This document shows, piece after piece, positions 45,197 to 54,115 of a DNA stretch of 64,000 nt. The notes beneath the pieces were generated by a model. It made no database searches. It worked only from the letters and a program-made list of their open reading frames with translations, and was not told the DNA's origin. How positions within the stretch are numbered: the first letter of the stretch is position 1; each line of letters begins with the position of its first letter. Origin of the DNA: Physcocola sp002396385 (GTDB lineage Bacteria; Bacteroidota; Bacteroidia; Bacteroidales; Paludibacteraceae); the NCBI GenBank assembly GCA_946535435.1, contig CAMNDM010000011.1, forward strand, positions 22,797 through 86,796. Reading direction: 5' to 3'. Made by a program: the position numbers and the translations under genes.

Positions 45197-46175
45197 TTTT
45201 TTCTGTCAGGTAGTCTACCGACGAAGGCATAATCTCTATCGAGTTTATCATGTCTTCAGCTCCGGTTATTCGTAAGGGTATGCGTGAGCCAACTGCGTCT
45301 TCCGGATTGGCAAATACCGTTAGTTTGTCGGCTGTCACTTTGTCGTAGTTGCTCAGCCCTACATGGAACTTTACTTTTACCATGACGGGGAATGTCCTTA
45401 TCTTATACCCTTTTTCTACTTTTTTTGTGCGCACCGGTACTTCCAACACTTTCTCTGTATAACGTTCCGAGTGTTGTATACAGCTTACGCTGTCGTGCGA
45501 GAATGAAACATTGGGTGTGCTGGTAAGCTTTATGCGCTTGTTTATGGTCCCGCTTATGTCGGAAAGTTCCGCATATTCGGTGTCGATGTGGTCTATGGAG
45601 TCGATTACCGAGTTGATGCCGTATATGGTTATATGGCTCGGCTTTATTTCCAATTCTCCTTGTCGGATGTATTGTTGCGCCATCCTAATTGTCCCGTTAA
45701 ACACAACCGGAACTTCTTTTTTCGAAAGTTCCTTAAATTCCAACTCTATACTTGCGGGCGCTATCCTCACAATTTTGGTTGTTGTGTTCAGCTGTTTCTG
45801 AATCTCGCTTTCAAATTCGGCTGTTGGAAGGCTGTAGGTGCCACCAGTGTATGCGCTGATGTCAATGGCTATTGGTGTGTAGCTGTGCATCCAGCGGTTC
45901 CTTACCAGCGAGGTGCCGTCGTCGGTGACTGTTACAAGCAGGCGCTGCGGAAGCTCGGCTTGTTGCACTAAACCTTCTGGCGCTTTCTCGTAGGTGATGG
46001 GTATGCTGATGATGGTCTCATATTCCTTCCGCATAGCCTGAAGCGACCAAAGACCGGTTGACACAAGTAAGAAAAAAATAAAGATTAGAAGGTCCCTGCT
46101 GGTTAGGAACTTTCTAATCTCTTTTCCTTCGTGTTTCAGATATTTTAAAAGGAATGGTTCTTCCTTCTTACTCAT
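45189..46175 (-). CDS. YbbR-like domain membrane protein
   Basis: The 328-residue protein has one N-terminal membrane helix (LLIFIFFLLVSTGLWSLQA) and a long extracytoplasmic part made of YbbR-like repeats, for example LPQRLLVTVTDDGTSLV, IELEFKELSKKEVPVVFNG and VKVKFHVGLSNYDKV. YbbR proteins in Firmicutes (CdaR) regulate diadenylate cyclase; here no cyclase is adjacent, so the role is open. The nusB-yajC-ybbR-coaE order recurs in Bacteroidales. Confidence 0.83.
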   Translation of the reverse strand: MSKKEEPFLLKYLKHEGKEIRKFLTSRDLLIFIFFLLVSTGLWSLQAMRKEYETIISIPITYEKAPEGLVQQAELPQRLLVTVTDDGTSLVRNRWMHSYTPIAIDISAYTGGTYSLPTAEFESEIQKQLNTTTKIVRIAPASIELEFKELSKKEVPVVFNGTIRMAQQYIRQGELEIKPSHITIYGINSVIDSIDHIDTEYAELSDISGTINKRIKLTSTPNVSFSHDSVSCIQHSERYTEKVLEVPVRTKKVEKGYKIRTFPVMVKVKFHVGLSNYDKVTADKLTVFANPEDAVGSRIPLRITGAEDMINSIEIMPSSVDYLTEKND

Positions 46176-46186
46176 CTTGTTCGTCT

Positions 46187-46504
46187 TTATTTTTCAATCT
46201 GCTTTACGCCGGAATCTACCGATGGGAAGATTGAACTTAAATCAACCTTTACTTTCACGCCTTGCGCAATTTCAATCATGGCATAGGTGTCGGTTAACTC
46301 CTTAATTACTCCGTGTATGCCCCCTCCGGTAATCACTTTGCTTCCAACTCCGAGCGCTGCCCTGAACTGTTGGATCTCTTTTTGTTTCTTCTGTTGTGGA
46401 CGGATCATAAAGAAGTACATAACACCAAAGAGGAGTACCATAAAGAAAATGGAACTCATCATGTTTCCGCCGCCTTGAGCCTGAAGTAAAAGTGGGTTTG
46501 TCAT
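46187..46504 (-). CDS. yajC: Preprotein translocase subunit YajC
   Basis: The 105-residue protein has one helix (MSSIFFMVLLFGVMYFFMI) followed by RPQQKKQKEIQQF and the beta part VGSKVITGGGIHGVIKEL. YajC assists SecDF in the inner membrane. It lies 14 bases after nusB and 11 before the YbbR-like gene. Confidence 0.94.
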   Translation of the reverse strand: MTNPLLLQAQGGGNMMSSIFFMVLLFGVMYFFMIRPQQKKQKEIQQFRAALGVGSKVITGGGIHGVIKELTDTYAMIEIAQGVKVKVDLSSIFPSVDSGVKQIEK

Positions 46505-46518
46505 ATTTTTCTTTTATT

Positions 46519-47469
46519 TTATTGTTTGTTGCTGTAAAATGCTACTTTCATCAGTTTGTTCTCTTTTCTGAGGTCCTCTACAAGGGCGTCGAGTACGCCG
46601 TTAATGAAAGTGTTGCTTTTGCTTGTACTATATTCTTTCGCTATTTCGATGTATTCGTTGAGGGTTACATTGACTGGGATAGTTGGAGAACTGACCAGTT
46701 CGGCTAAGGCTGCCTGCATAATGATGCGGTCCATAAACGCTATACGGTCAGTGTCCCACTTCTTTGTGTCAATGTGGCTGTCTATCATTTTGTTGTATTC
46801 CTGCCCATTGGTTATGGCGTTTGCCAGAAGTGTACTGACGTATTCCTGGTCTTCCTCGTCTTTCAGCATTGGTAAAAGTGCTTGTTTTGTGCCGTTTTCC
46901 TCTTTGTACGACTTGATGGTTTTCACCACAAAACTGTGTACAATTTCTAAGTCGGCATTCCAGTATATCGAGGTGTCTTCCAGATCTTTACCCAAAATTT
47001 CGCTGCTGGCTATAACCTGGCGGAAAATTTTCTTCCAAAGCTCCTTGTCTTCCTCATAGGTGTTTTCGTCGCTCTCGTTGTATTTCCCGTAAAGGTCGAA
47101 ATCAAGTATCGCATCCAGCAACGACTTTATTACGGTTGTCTTCTTGGCCGACCAACTCAATTCGTGCTCCTCGGCATATTGCTTCAGTTCTTCCGTCTCG
47201 GCTACTTGTTTTGCGAACTTGTTGTCAACGAACTTTTTGCTTGGCATTCTCAAACCTTCACCGGCCTTTGTGCCTTCCTTTTTCAGTCGGCTTTCCGCAA
47301 ATTCGGTGATGGCGGGTATCAATAGCAGCAGGTAGATGTACAAATCGTACGTCTTTTCTATGCTGTCCTTCAATTCTCCTTCTGCCTTTCCCAGGTTTTG
47401 GTCTTCTCCCTTGTAATAAGCGTAGAGAATCTGTATGACCTTAATGCGGAGCAAAATTCTGTTTATCAT
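46519..47469 (-). CDS. nusB: Transcription antitermination protein NusB
   Basis: NusB joins NusE/S10 at boxA during rRNA transcription. The 316-residue protein has an N-terminal INRILLRIKVIQILYAYYKG. The NusB core lies in the last third: DRIAFMDRIIMQAALAELV, SPTIPVNVTLNEYIEIAKEY and KSNTFINGVLDALVEDLR. It is twice the length of E. coli NusB; the long middle is normal for Bacteroidota. It is first in its operon. Confidence 0.93.
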   Translation of the reverse strand: MINRILLRIKVIQILYAYYKGEDQNLGKAEGELKDSIEKTYDLYIYLLLLIPAITEFAESRLKKEGTKAGEGLRMPSKKFVDNKFAKQVAETEELKQYAEEHELSWSAKKTTVIKSLLDAILDFDLYGKYNESDENTYEEDKELWKKIFRQVIASSEILGKDLEDTSIYWNADLEIVHSFVVKTIKSYKEENGTKQALLPMLKDEEDQEYVSTLLANAITNGQEYNKMIDSHIDTKKWDTDRIAFMDRIIMQAALAELVSSPTIPVNVTLNEYIEIAKEYSTSKSNTFINGVLDALVEDLRKENKLMKVAFYSNKQ

Positions 47470-47490
47470 CTTTCCCTCAAAAAATTTTTA

Positions 47491-47498
47491 CAAAGTTA
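47491..47498 (-). promoter_or_regulatory. Probable -7 element of nusB operon
   Basis: On the minus strand TAACTTTG fits TAnnTTTG and lies 22 bases before nusB, with a T-rich -33 region. Confidence 0.5.
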
Positions 47499-47536
47499 GT
47501 TCATTTTTTGCAGAAAAAATAGGGCTTTCGTGAAAA

Positions 47537-47576
47537 AAGCGCCAGGCTCGCGGGCTATATCCGGAGCTTGGCGCTT
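47537..47576 (-). terminator. Terminator after the DUF4465 gene
   Basis: AAGCGCCAGGCTC pairs with GAGCTTGGCGCTT (one G-T) around a 14-nt loop and is followed by a T-rich stretch on the minus strand. Confidence 0.8.
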
Positions 47577-47606
47577 GTTCGCTTTGTTTTTGTGCCTTTC
47601 TTTTGG

Positions 47607-48380
47607 TTAGAACACCAGATTGTCGAGGCAGACGTAGGTTGGGGTGTTCAAGCCGTAGCTCCCCTTGTCGCTGCCGTCGTAGGTCAGAACTACCTTTTTC
47701 ACTCCTTTCAGGGCACTGAGGTCTACTTTTGTCCACTCGCCGCAGATAAAGGTCTTTTTGTTTCTGAAGTCTGCCAAGTAGTATGTTGTTTCCCCAACTT
47801 TCTTGCCGTTAGCGTCGAAGCCGGTGAAGTTTACTGCAAACCATGCGCCTTTTGCGAATTTTGTTGAAAATTCGTTGCCGTCGCGGATTACTTTGTAGGC
47901 GTAGGTGCTGTTGTTCACCATTACGCTCTTCAGGTCGGTTGCTTTATCGAAGGTGATGGTTGCGCTGTCGGCATAGGCAACGGCAAAGGTCTTTGAACCG
48001 TTCGCTCCGCTTTTGCCGTATACATACATCTCGTTCGTGTATACGCCATCCACTGTGCTGTCTGCCAGTGTCGAATAACCGAAACCCATCCAACTCTGTC
48101 CATAGCTGCTAACGCTTAGGGTGTTTTCGAATGTTGTTGTCTTTGTGCTGAAGCTGCCTTTGTAGTCGGTGGCTCCCCATTGTCCTTCGCTTGCTATGCC
48201 GGTGGTGTCGCCTATCCAATATCCTTTGCTGTCTACTTCCAAATCTTCAAAATCGATTGTTGTTTGCGTGGTTATTGGCATGTTTTCGTCTTCGTCATCA
48301 TCGTCACTACACGATTGCATACCGATACTAACTGCACCGATGAGGAGCAGATACACGAATTTGAATTTGTTTTTTAACAT
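47607..48380 (-). CDS. DUF4465 surface lipoprotein, probable cobalamin binder (BtuH-like)
   Basis: The 257-residue protein has a lipoprotein signal (IGMQSC) followed by SDDDDEDE, the acidic pattern of surface-exposed Bacteroidota lipoproteins. The rest matches DUF4465: TIDFEDLEVDSKGYWIG, SWMGFGYSTLADST, AVAYADSATITFDKATDLK, KKTFICGEWTKVDLSALKGV and TYVCLDNLVF. A cobalamin riboswitch lies directly upstream with no other gene between. From memory, the BtuH vitamin B12-binding lipoproteins of gut Bacteroidetes are of this class; that link is recall and not tested here. No btuB receptor gene is adjacent. Confidence 0.8.
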   Translation of the reverse strand: MLKNKFKFVYLLLIGAVSIGMQSCSDDDDEDENMPITTQTTIDFEDLEVDSKGYWIGDTTGIASEGQWGATDYKGSFSTKTTTFENTLSVSSYGQSWMGFGYSTLADSTVDGVYTNEMYVYGKSGANGSKTFAVAYADSATITFDKATDLKSVMVNNSTYAYKVIRDGNEFSTKFAKGAWFAVNFTGFDANGKKVGETTYYLADFRNKKTFICGEWTKVDLSALKGVKKVVLTYDGSDKGSYGLNTPTYVCLDNLVF

Positions 48381-48536
48381 GATGGGTACTTTTAGTGATT
48401 AATTGTTCTTTACCTCAATTTCCTAAAAGTCTTGGGGGGAATATATACATAATGAGTCCTCCGGTTCTTTTTCCCAGAACTCTTTTGCTATGTTTTCCTA
48501 TTCTCTTAATCCCGAGAGTTTTAGAAGTATGCTTTT

Positions 48537-48720
48537 AGGTAGGTCTTCTGACTTGTTCCCAGTTCTGGCGGCCTTCCCACCCGTCGGGTAGTGGCGGTTT
48601 CCTCCTTTTTGGCGGATGCCTTTCTGTTTTTTTGTGGAACTTACAGCAGCGGGTACTGTTCCCGACTTTCACGGGATTCCCTTTTAAAATCTGCACTTGG
48701 GGTGCTGACTGCCTAAAGGC
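48537..48720 (-). promoter_or_regulatory. Cobalamin (adenosylcobalamin-class) riboswitch
   Basis: On the minus strand the element reads GGGAATCCCGTGAAAGTC, then ACAGTACCCGCTGCTGTAAG, a variable P-region with GCCACTACCCGACGGGTGG, and finally GTCAGAAGACCTACCT. These are the conserved core and B12-box segments in the right order and spacing. About 156 bases of expression platform separate it from the DUF4465 start. High cobalamin would be expected to turn the gene off. Confidence 0.93.
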
Positions 48721-48724
48721 GTCA

Positions 48725-48732
48725 CAAAATTA
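48725..48732 (-). promoter_or_regulatory. -7 element driving the riboswitch transcript
   Basis: On the minus strand TAATTTTG fits TAnnTTTG and places transcription start at the riboswitch 5' end. The -33 box is not clear. Confidence 0.55.
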
Positions 48733-48783
48733 CGCAATTTTCAGCTTGTTTCTACTTAATTGTTTTTGTTTTTTTTGAGCTCT

Positions 48784-50265
48784 TCATTTGGTCTTAAGTC
48801 CGTCTGTCGCGGCTTCCATGCCTATCAGTGCGCTGCACGTTACGAACGAGGTCATGCTTACTCCTAAAATCCCGTGCAGGTTCAAATTCTGCCCGGTTAG
48901 CAACAGGTTTTCTACTGGCGTTTTGGGTGGTAGGAAGGTCAGCAGGGTGTTGTTGGCGTCTTTACGCAAACCATAGGCGCTTCCGTCGCGTGTGCCGGTG
49001 TAGTCTCTGTAGGTCAGTGGCGTGCTGGTGTATATGCGGTCTGTTGCCTCGCGCAGGCCTGGTATCTGTTTCTCCGCTATACGAAGGCACTGTTCTGTTT
49101 TTGCAGCCTTAAAGGCTTCGTAGTCGCTGCCTCTGTGGCCTATTTGGGTGTCCTTCCATTCCGAAAGTTCTTCCATCTGCATAGGGCATAACAGGTCTAT
49201 GCTGCTTGCGTACTTTTGGTCTGGTGTTGTGCATCCGTAGCTTACGAGAAGCCCTTTCGGGCATTCTGGTGAACTGATGTTCCAAATATCGGCCCCTTCT
49301 TCGTAGAGGTAGAGGTTTTTGTTCTGGTAGGGTAGTGTTTCGGGTTTTATGGCAATGTTGGCGGTAAACATCCCGTACGTGTTCTCCATACGGTCTATGC
49401 GCTTTTTATAGGGCTTCCGTAGTCCGACCGCTTCACTGACCAGGCTGAGTGTGGTGGCCGGGTGTGCGTTCGATATGAATATCCTGCCTTCGTAACGCTC
49501 CCCATTTGAACAGAGGGCCGCACTTATTTTTCCCGCTTCCCCTTCCAATTGGGTCACCTGCGCTTTGGTTACCAGAGTGACGCCCATTTTGCGTAAATTT
49601 TCGCACATGCGGTTGGTGAGTGTTTCTCCCCCTCCGGCCAGTCGGTAGGCTCCTTCTATGAAGGAATTGTTTATCTGTGCGAACACGTAGAAGGGCAGGC
49701 TTTCAGGACGCAATTCCATTTTCAGTGAGGTGCCGCTTATTACGTTTCTGAGCCTTTCGTCGCCGATGGTTCCGGCCAGTACCTGGTAGGCTGGCGTAGT
49801 GAATGCCTTGTTGTTGTAGAAGTCGTCGGCTGTGCGGCTGCCTAGGGCGTCGAACAGGTGTGCCCCTACGTTGGCTTGTGCCTCGTCGTATTTTTTCAGG
49901 TTGTTTTTCTGGTCAGGAAACTGTTCGGCTAGTGCGGCCTGCCAGGCTTCGTGACCCTGCGCGAAGCGGTAGTGTTCGTGACCGATGACCACCTCGTCGA
50001 AACACTGTTCGTCCATCTTCTGCCAAGGCAGGTCCAACAGCCCGAAATAATCGAACAACCGGTTTAATGGCCGCCCTTCGTCTAGTCCGCCAACATAGTG
50101 GAATCCGGCATCGAAATGAATGCCGCGGCGCTTGAAGCTTTGCAGGCAACCGCCCATTTGCGTGCCTTGTTCCAGCACGCACACGTTCATGCCGTGTTTG
50201 GCGAGAATGTACGCACATTCCAGTCCGCCTAGTCCGGCTCCTATAATTACTGCGTCGTATGTCAT
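48784..50265 (-). CDS. FAD-dependent oxidoreductase of the CrtI/RetSat family
   Basis: The 493-residue protein starts with the FAD-binding motif AVIIGAGLGGLECAYILAKH followed by VLEQGTQMGGCLQSF and DAGFHYVGG. The C-terminal FAD block is NLLLTGQNLNLHGILGVSM. It resembles phytoene desaturases and all-trans-retinol 13,14-reductases, which reduce or desaturate polyenes. The substrate here is unknown, and no carotenoid genes are nearby. I chose ATG 50265, where the FAD motif begins, over the longer frame. Confidence 0.85.
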   Translation of the reverse strand: MTYDAVIIGAGLGGLECAYILAKHGMNVCVLEQGTQMGGCLQSFKRRGIHFDAGFHYVGGLDEGRPLNRLFDYFGLLDLPWQKMDEQCFDEVVIGHEHYRFAQGHEAWQAALAEQFPDQKNNLKKYDEAQANVGAHLFDALGSRTADDFYNNKAFTTPAYQVLAGTIGDERLRNVISGTSLKMELRPESLPFYVFAQINNSFIEGAYRLAGGGETLTNRMCENLRKMGVTLVTKAQVTQLEGEAGKISAALCSNGERYEGRIFISNAHPATTLSLVSEAVGLRKPYKKRIDRMENTYGMFTANIAIKPETLPYQNKNLYLYEEGADIWNISSPECPKGLLVSYGCTTPDQKYASSIDLLCPMQMEELSEWKDTQIGHRGSDYEAFKAAKTEQCLRIAEKQIPGLREATDRIYTSTPLTYRDYTGTRDGSAYGLRKDANNTLLTFLPPKTPVENLLLTGQNLNLHGILGVSMTSFVTCSALIGMEAATDGLKTK

Positions 50266-50290
50266 GACTTTTTTATTGCCTGTTTTGTTT

Positions 50291-50929
50291 TTAGAGGTAG
50301 TAGATGGCGAAACCCAAAGCTCCCGAACCGGCAATCAGGTACATCGGGTTCTTTTTATAGAAGAATACTGCTACAAAGGTGGCTATGCAGATGGCTGCGC
50401 TTATCAGGTGTTCTTTCAGGTTGCTTCCAAAGTTTTCCTGTTTCCATGCTATTTCCAGATTGTTGCTGGCTCCTTCTACGTAGTTGTGTATCAGGTCGCA
50501 GTCGACCATCATTAGTAGTCCTGCACTGAAAATCAGTCCTACAACGGCTGGCCGTAGCCCGGAATAAAGGTATTGCACATATCGGTTTTTCTCGTTCTTA
50601 AATAGGATTTTTATTACGGCCCACATCGCCAGAAGACTGGGCAGTACCAGCGCCAGGGTGGCTGTTACCGAGCCTGTAATGGCTGAGGCCAGACCATAGC
50701 CGTGGCTTAACGGCACTTGGTATCCGGCATAGGTGGCTGCGTTTATCGATATGGGGCCTGGGGTCATTTGCGAAAGGGCCAGCAGGTTCGCAAATTCGCT
50801 GGTGTTCATCCAGCCATAGTCGTTCACTACCGAGAATTGGATGAGTGAAATCATGGCATAACCGCCTCCGAAGCCGAACAGACCTATATGGAAAAATACG
50901 GTGGCCAGTTGTAGATAAAGTGTCAGCAT
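50291..50929 (-). CDS. chrA: Chromate transporter family protein (half-size, second)
   Basis: The 212-residue membrane protein matches one CHR domain: GLFGFGGGYAMISLIQ, LLALSQMTPGPISINAATY and GLRPAVVGLIFSAGL. ATG 50929 overlaps the end of the partner gene by 7 bases, so the two halves are coupled and probably form a heterodimer. Such half-size pairs export chromate; sulfate-like anions are also possible. Confidence 0.88.
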   Translation of the reverse strand: MLTLYLQLATVFFHIGLFGFGGGYAMISLIQFSVVNDYGWMNTSEFANLLALSQMTPGPISINAATYAGYQVPLSHGYGLASAITGSVTATLALVLPSLLAMWAVIKILFKNEKNRYVQYLYSGLRPAVVGLIFSAGLLMMVDCDLIHNYVEGASNNLEIAWKQENFGSNLKEHLISAAICIATFVAVFFYKKNPMYLIAGSGALGFAIYYL

Positions 50930-51510
50930 GCGCTTCCTCCTTTCTTTCCCATAAGGCTGTAATTGATTATGCCCCAAAGCAGTCCGCCTAAAGCTGCCGC
51001 TAAAATGACGTAAATGGGCGATAGGTAGAACACACAAACGGCTATCACCGCCAATACTGGTATCCATATGGTTTTTGCGCTAAGTCCCACACTTTTCACC
51101 ATTTTCAACGAGGGGGCGAGTATCAAGGCCACCACACAGGGCCTGATGCCTTTGAATATGGCATTTACCACTTCGTTCTCCCACATGGTGCTGAAGTAGG
51201 TCGCCAGTACGATGATGATGACGAACGAGGGGAGGGCGGCTCCAACCATTGCTGCCAGCGAGGCCTTTATCCCCTTTATGCGGTAGCCTACGTAAAGGGC
51301 TGTGTTTATGGCAAATACGCCGGGTAGCGTCTGCACCAGGGTTATCATATCCCAAAAGTCTTTTTCTGTAATCCATTTCCGCTGTTCTACTACCGCTTTC
51401 TCTACCATTGCAAGCATGGCGTATCCTCCGCCAAGGGTGAATGCTCCTATTTTGACGAATGTAATGAACAGTTCCCAATACAAACTCGCGTGTTCTCTTT
51501 CTTGTCCCAT
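50923..51510 (-). CDS. chrA: Chromate transporter family protein (half-size, first)
   Basis: The 195-residue protein matches the other CHR domain: GAFTLGGGYAMLAMVEKAVV, MITLVQTLPGVFAINTALYV and GIRPCVVALILAPSL. ATG 51510 is preferred over an upstream TTG at 51540. It is co-translated with the second half. Confidence 0.88.
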   Translation of the reverse strand: MGQEREHASLYWELFITFVKIGAFTLGGGYAMLAMVEKAVVEQRKWITEKDFWDMITLVQTLPGVFAINTALYVGYRIKGIKASLAAMVGAALPSFVIIIVLATYFSTMWENEVVNAIFKGIRPCVVALILAPSLKMVKSVGLSAKTIWIPVLAVIAVCVFYLSPIYVILAAALGGLLWGIINYSLMGKKGGSAC

Positions 51511-51593
51511 TTTTGCGTGTGAACCTTCTTTTATATGCAAAGTTAGGAATTTTTCATCTTACTTTGGTGCTGTTAGGGGTGGGCTGGCATAAA

Positions 51594-51620
51594 AAAGGGC
51601 CTTCCTTTCGGAAGACCCTG
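51594..51620 (-). terminator. Terminator after GH5 copy 1
   Basis: AGGGCCTTCC pairs with GGAAGACCCT around TTTC, with one C-A mismatch and A-rich flank. Confidence 0.65.
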
Positions 51621-51642
51621 AATGTAGGTTCGTCAACTTGTT

Positions 51643-53775
51643 TTACTTTATTACAAGTTTCATTGTTTTTACGCCTTTTGAGTTGGATACGCGTACCGAG
51701 TAGATGCCGGCTGGGAAGTTGTTGTTTACAACAACGTCGCCTTCCACATTTTGGTTGTATACCTTTGTGCCTGCTGTATTAAAGATGCTGACGTTGGCTG
51801 CTCCGTCGGTTGTTACAGTGAAATCGTTTTCTGCCGGATTCGGATAGATGGCTACTGCGGTCATGTCGGCTGCGTAGGCTTCTACACCGTCTAATAATTC
51901 GAAATCTGGTATCTCAGCACTCTTGAAGGTGAACATAAAGTTAGAGAAGTCGCCTGGTGTTTTTGTTCCGTCTGGTGTGATGGACAAAAATAATTTTTGT
52001 CTTCCTTCATACTTGAACAAGACGGTCAGGTCGTTGGCGTCTACACCACCGCAAGCGGTCCACCCCCAACAGGTGTATGGTTTTGTAGGGTCGCCGTTTG
52101 CAGCTCCGTTTTCGTCTTGAGCCCCGTCGGGGTAGAGTCCGCATTTAGGGGTTGGTGAAAGTTGGAACGAACCCCATGGATCTGCTAATGGATCATTGCG
52201 GTCGGCCCAGCTGCGTATTATGTTGCCGTTCTGCCCAGGTTTGTTTCCTCTGGCAATTGACATGCCGATAGAGCCTGCCGAACTTGTTCCAGAGTTGGTA
52301 AGGCAGTGTACGGTGTAATAGCCTGCCTTTTTAATGTCAATGTCAAAAAGCATCCATTCTCCTGCCTCTGTCATACACAGGTTATGCAAATCGGCTCCCA
52401 CTGTTCCGAAACCGTCGCCCGGTGCTGCCCAGTTGGCTCCCAAACCTGCGGTTGAGTGACTTACGTCTACACAATCGTCGAAGCGGAAACACTCGGTCAA
52501 GTCTTCTTTCCCGGAATAGATGGCACCCATGTTGCAACATTCAGCCTCTGTGCCTTTAGCCTCTTCTCCAGTCTTTTTGCCACTCATCTCTTTGTCTTCT
52601 GGATCTACGTATGCAGAAGAGTTGTTATCGTGGTAGGCTATTCCGTCTTCTCCCCGCTCGAACCATCCAACGTTCAGTGTTCCGTAATTCTCGCCCAACA
52701 TTGGAATCTCTTGAATCGCAAATGGCACTGTAGTATCCGGCAGACAACACCAAGGTTCTCCTCCTCCCAGTATTTTTACAATGTATTCCCCCGAAGGGCG
52801 GAGGTTGTCTAGTGTGTATGGCTGTGAGCAGTTCTTAATGGTGTTCGAGGTCTCGTTCTTTTCTCCCCATGCCCAATAGCACCACGAAATCAACTGGGCA
52901 CCATTGTTACCGTTTGGCTGCATACAGCTCAAGAACTGGTTTGCAGCATCGGTACACAAGTTACCGTCACCATCGAAGCGGACTGCACCCCACTCTGAAA
53001 CGAAGATTGGAATTGATGCGGATGCGCCTACCATACGTGGAACAACGTCACCCATGTGTGAACAGGTGTATACGTGCGTAGAGTACAGTAATCCAAGGTT
53101 ATACAGCATCTTGTTGATAGGAGCGTTGGCTGCTTCCTGTGGATTCTGGTCCCACTCTGGAGTCGGAATTACGACCATGGCTCCAGGGTCGGCTTTCTCG
53201 ATGATTGGAAGAATCTGGTTTGAATACTCCTTCAATTCATTCCATGAAAGACCTCTAGGCTCGTTACAGATTTCGTACAAAACGTTGGTGAAGCCGTTCT
53301 CCTTAACCCAAGTGCAGTTTCTTTCAAAGAAGCCCTTTGCCTCGTTGAGGTAGTTGTTAGGATTACCTTTACCACCATCAGCCTCAAGGATGTGCCAGTC
53401 CAACAATACGTACATGTTCAGGTCGCTTGCCATCTTGATGTATTTTCTGATGGCATTGTCTTGGTATTCGCCATAAGTGCCTTTGCTGTTTTCGGCATAG
53501 CAGGCTAAACGGACAATGTTTGCGCCCCACATCTTCATCGCGTTGAAACCATCTTGTTTTAAACAGTTGACAACTTCGTCGTAGTTGATCGAGAACGTAC
53601 TCCAACCTTTTAATTGGATGGGTTTGCCGCTTTCAGAACTCAACTGGTTGCCTACTAACTTCAAACGACCCCATTCTTGGGTGTAGTTGTTGTTGTAAAA
53701 ATCAGTCTCGCTCAACTCTGCATTTGCGGCCATTGTGCTGCAAAGTGCGGCTGTAATAAGTAAACTTTTCTTCAT
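51643..53775 (-). CDS. GH5 glycoside hydrolase with carbohydrate-binding and T9SS tail (copy 1)
   Basis: GH5 enzymes cut beta-1,4-linked glucans or mannans. The 710-residue protein has a signal peptide (MKKSLLITAALCSTMAANA) and a GH5 barrel with acid/base Glu172 in YEICNEPRG and nucleophile Glu261 in IPIFVSEWGAVRFDG. A CBM6-like module follows (GEWMLFDIDIKKAGYYTVH). The last ~75 residues are a type A sorting domain (AIYPNPAENDFTV through AGIYSVRVSNSKGVKTMK). It is therefore a T9SS cargo, probably on the surface or secreted. ATG 53775 is used, not the TTG six bases upstream. Confidence 0.92.
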   Translation of the reverse strand: MKKSLLITAALCSTMAANAELSETDFYNNNYTQEWGRLKLVGNQLSSESGKPIQLKGWSTFSINYDEVVNCLKQDGFNAMKMWGANIVRLACYAENSKGTYGEYQDNAIRKYIKMASDLNMYVLLDWHILEADGGKGNPNNYLNEAKGFFERNCTWVKENGFTNVLYEICNEPRGLSWNELKEYSNQILPIIEKADPGAMVVIPTPEWDQNPQEAANAPINKMLYNLGLLYSTHVYTCSHMGDVVPRMVGASASIPIFVSEWGAVRFDGDGNLCTDAANQFLSCMQPNGNNGAQLISWCYWAWGEKNETSNTIKNCSQPYTLDNLRPSGEYIVKILGGGEPWCCLPDTTVPFAIQEIPMLGENYGTLNVGWFERGEDGIAYHDNNSSAYVDPEDKEMSGKKTGEEAKGTEAECCNMGAIYSGKEDLTECFRFDDCVDVSHSTAGLGANWAAPGDGFGTVGADLHNLCMTEAGEWMLFDIDIKKAGYYTVHCLTNSGTSSAGSIGMSIARGNKPGQNGNIIRSWADRNDPLADPWGSFQLSPTPKCGLYPDGAQDENGAANGDPTKPYTCWGWTACGGVDANDLTVLFKYEGRQKLFLSITPDGTKTPGDFSNFMFTFKSAEIPDFELLDGVEAYAADMTAVAIYPNPAENDFTVTTDGAANVSIFNTAGTKVYNQNVEGDVVVNNNFPAGIYSVRVSNSKGVKTMKLVIK

Positions 53776-54062
53776 AAGCAAATTCTTAGTTTATGTGTAT
53801 ATGTTTCGTGTTTTTTCCTTTGTTGTATAGGTATAGTTGAAAGATTATTAGTACAATCTGCAAGACCTATTTCTATATTGGTTATATGTAGATTGTATGT
53901 TTTCTTCATAATGATTTTTCTTTTCTATGCGTAAACTTATAAATTATTTATTTCATTTCAAAATTATGTGCTAGTTATTTAGAAATATCGCATTATTTAT
54001 CTCTTTTTTCTGCAATTATTACTATAAATTTCTGTTTTTAACTTTTAGAGTCAGCAAAAAAA

Positions 54063-54088
54063 GAAGGCCTCCATTTCGGGAGGCCTTC
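54063..54088 (-). terminator. Terminator after GH5 copy 2
   Basis: GAAGGCCTCC pairs perfectly with GGAGGCCTTC around ATTTCG, flanked by A and T runs. It lies in the 53776-54115 gap, which otherwise holds only the copy 1 leader. Confidence 0.85.
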
Positions 54089-54115
54089 AATATGTTTGTT
54101 ATTTAAGTAAACAGA

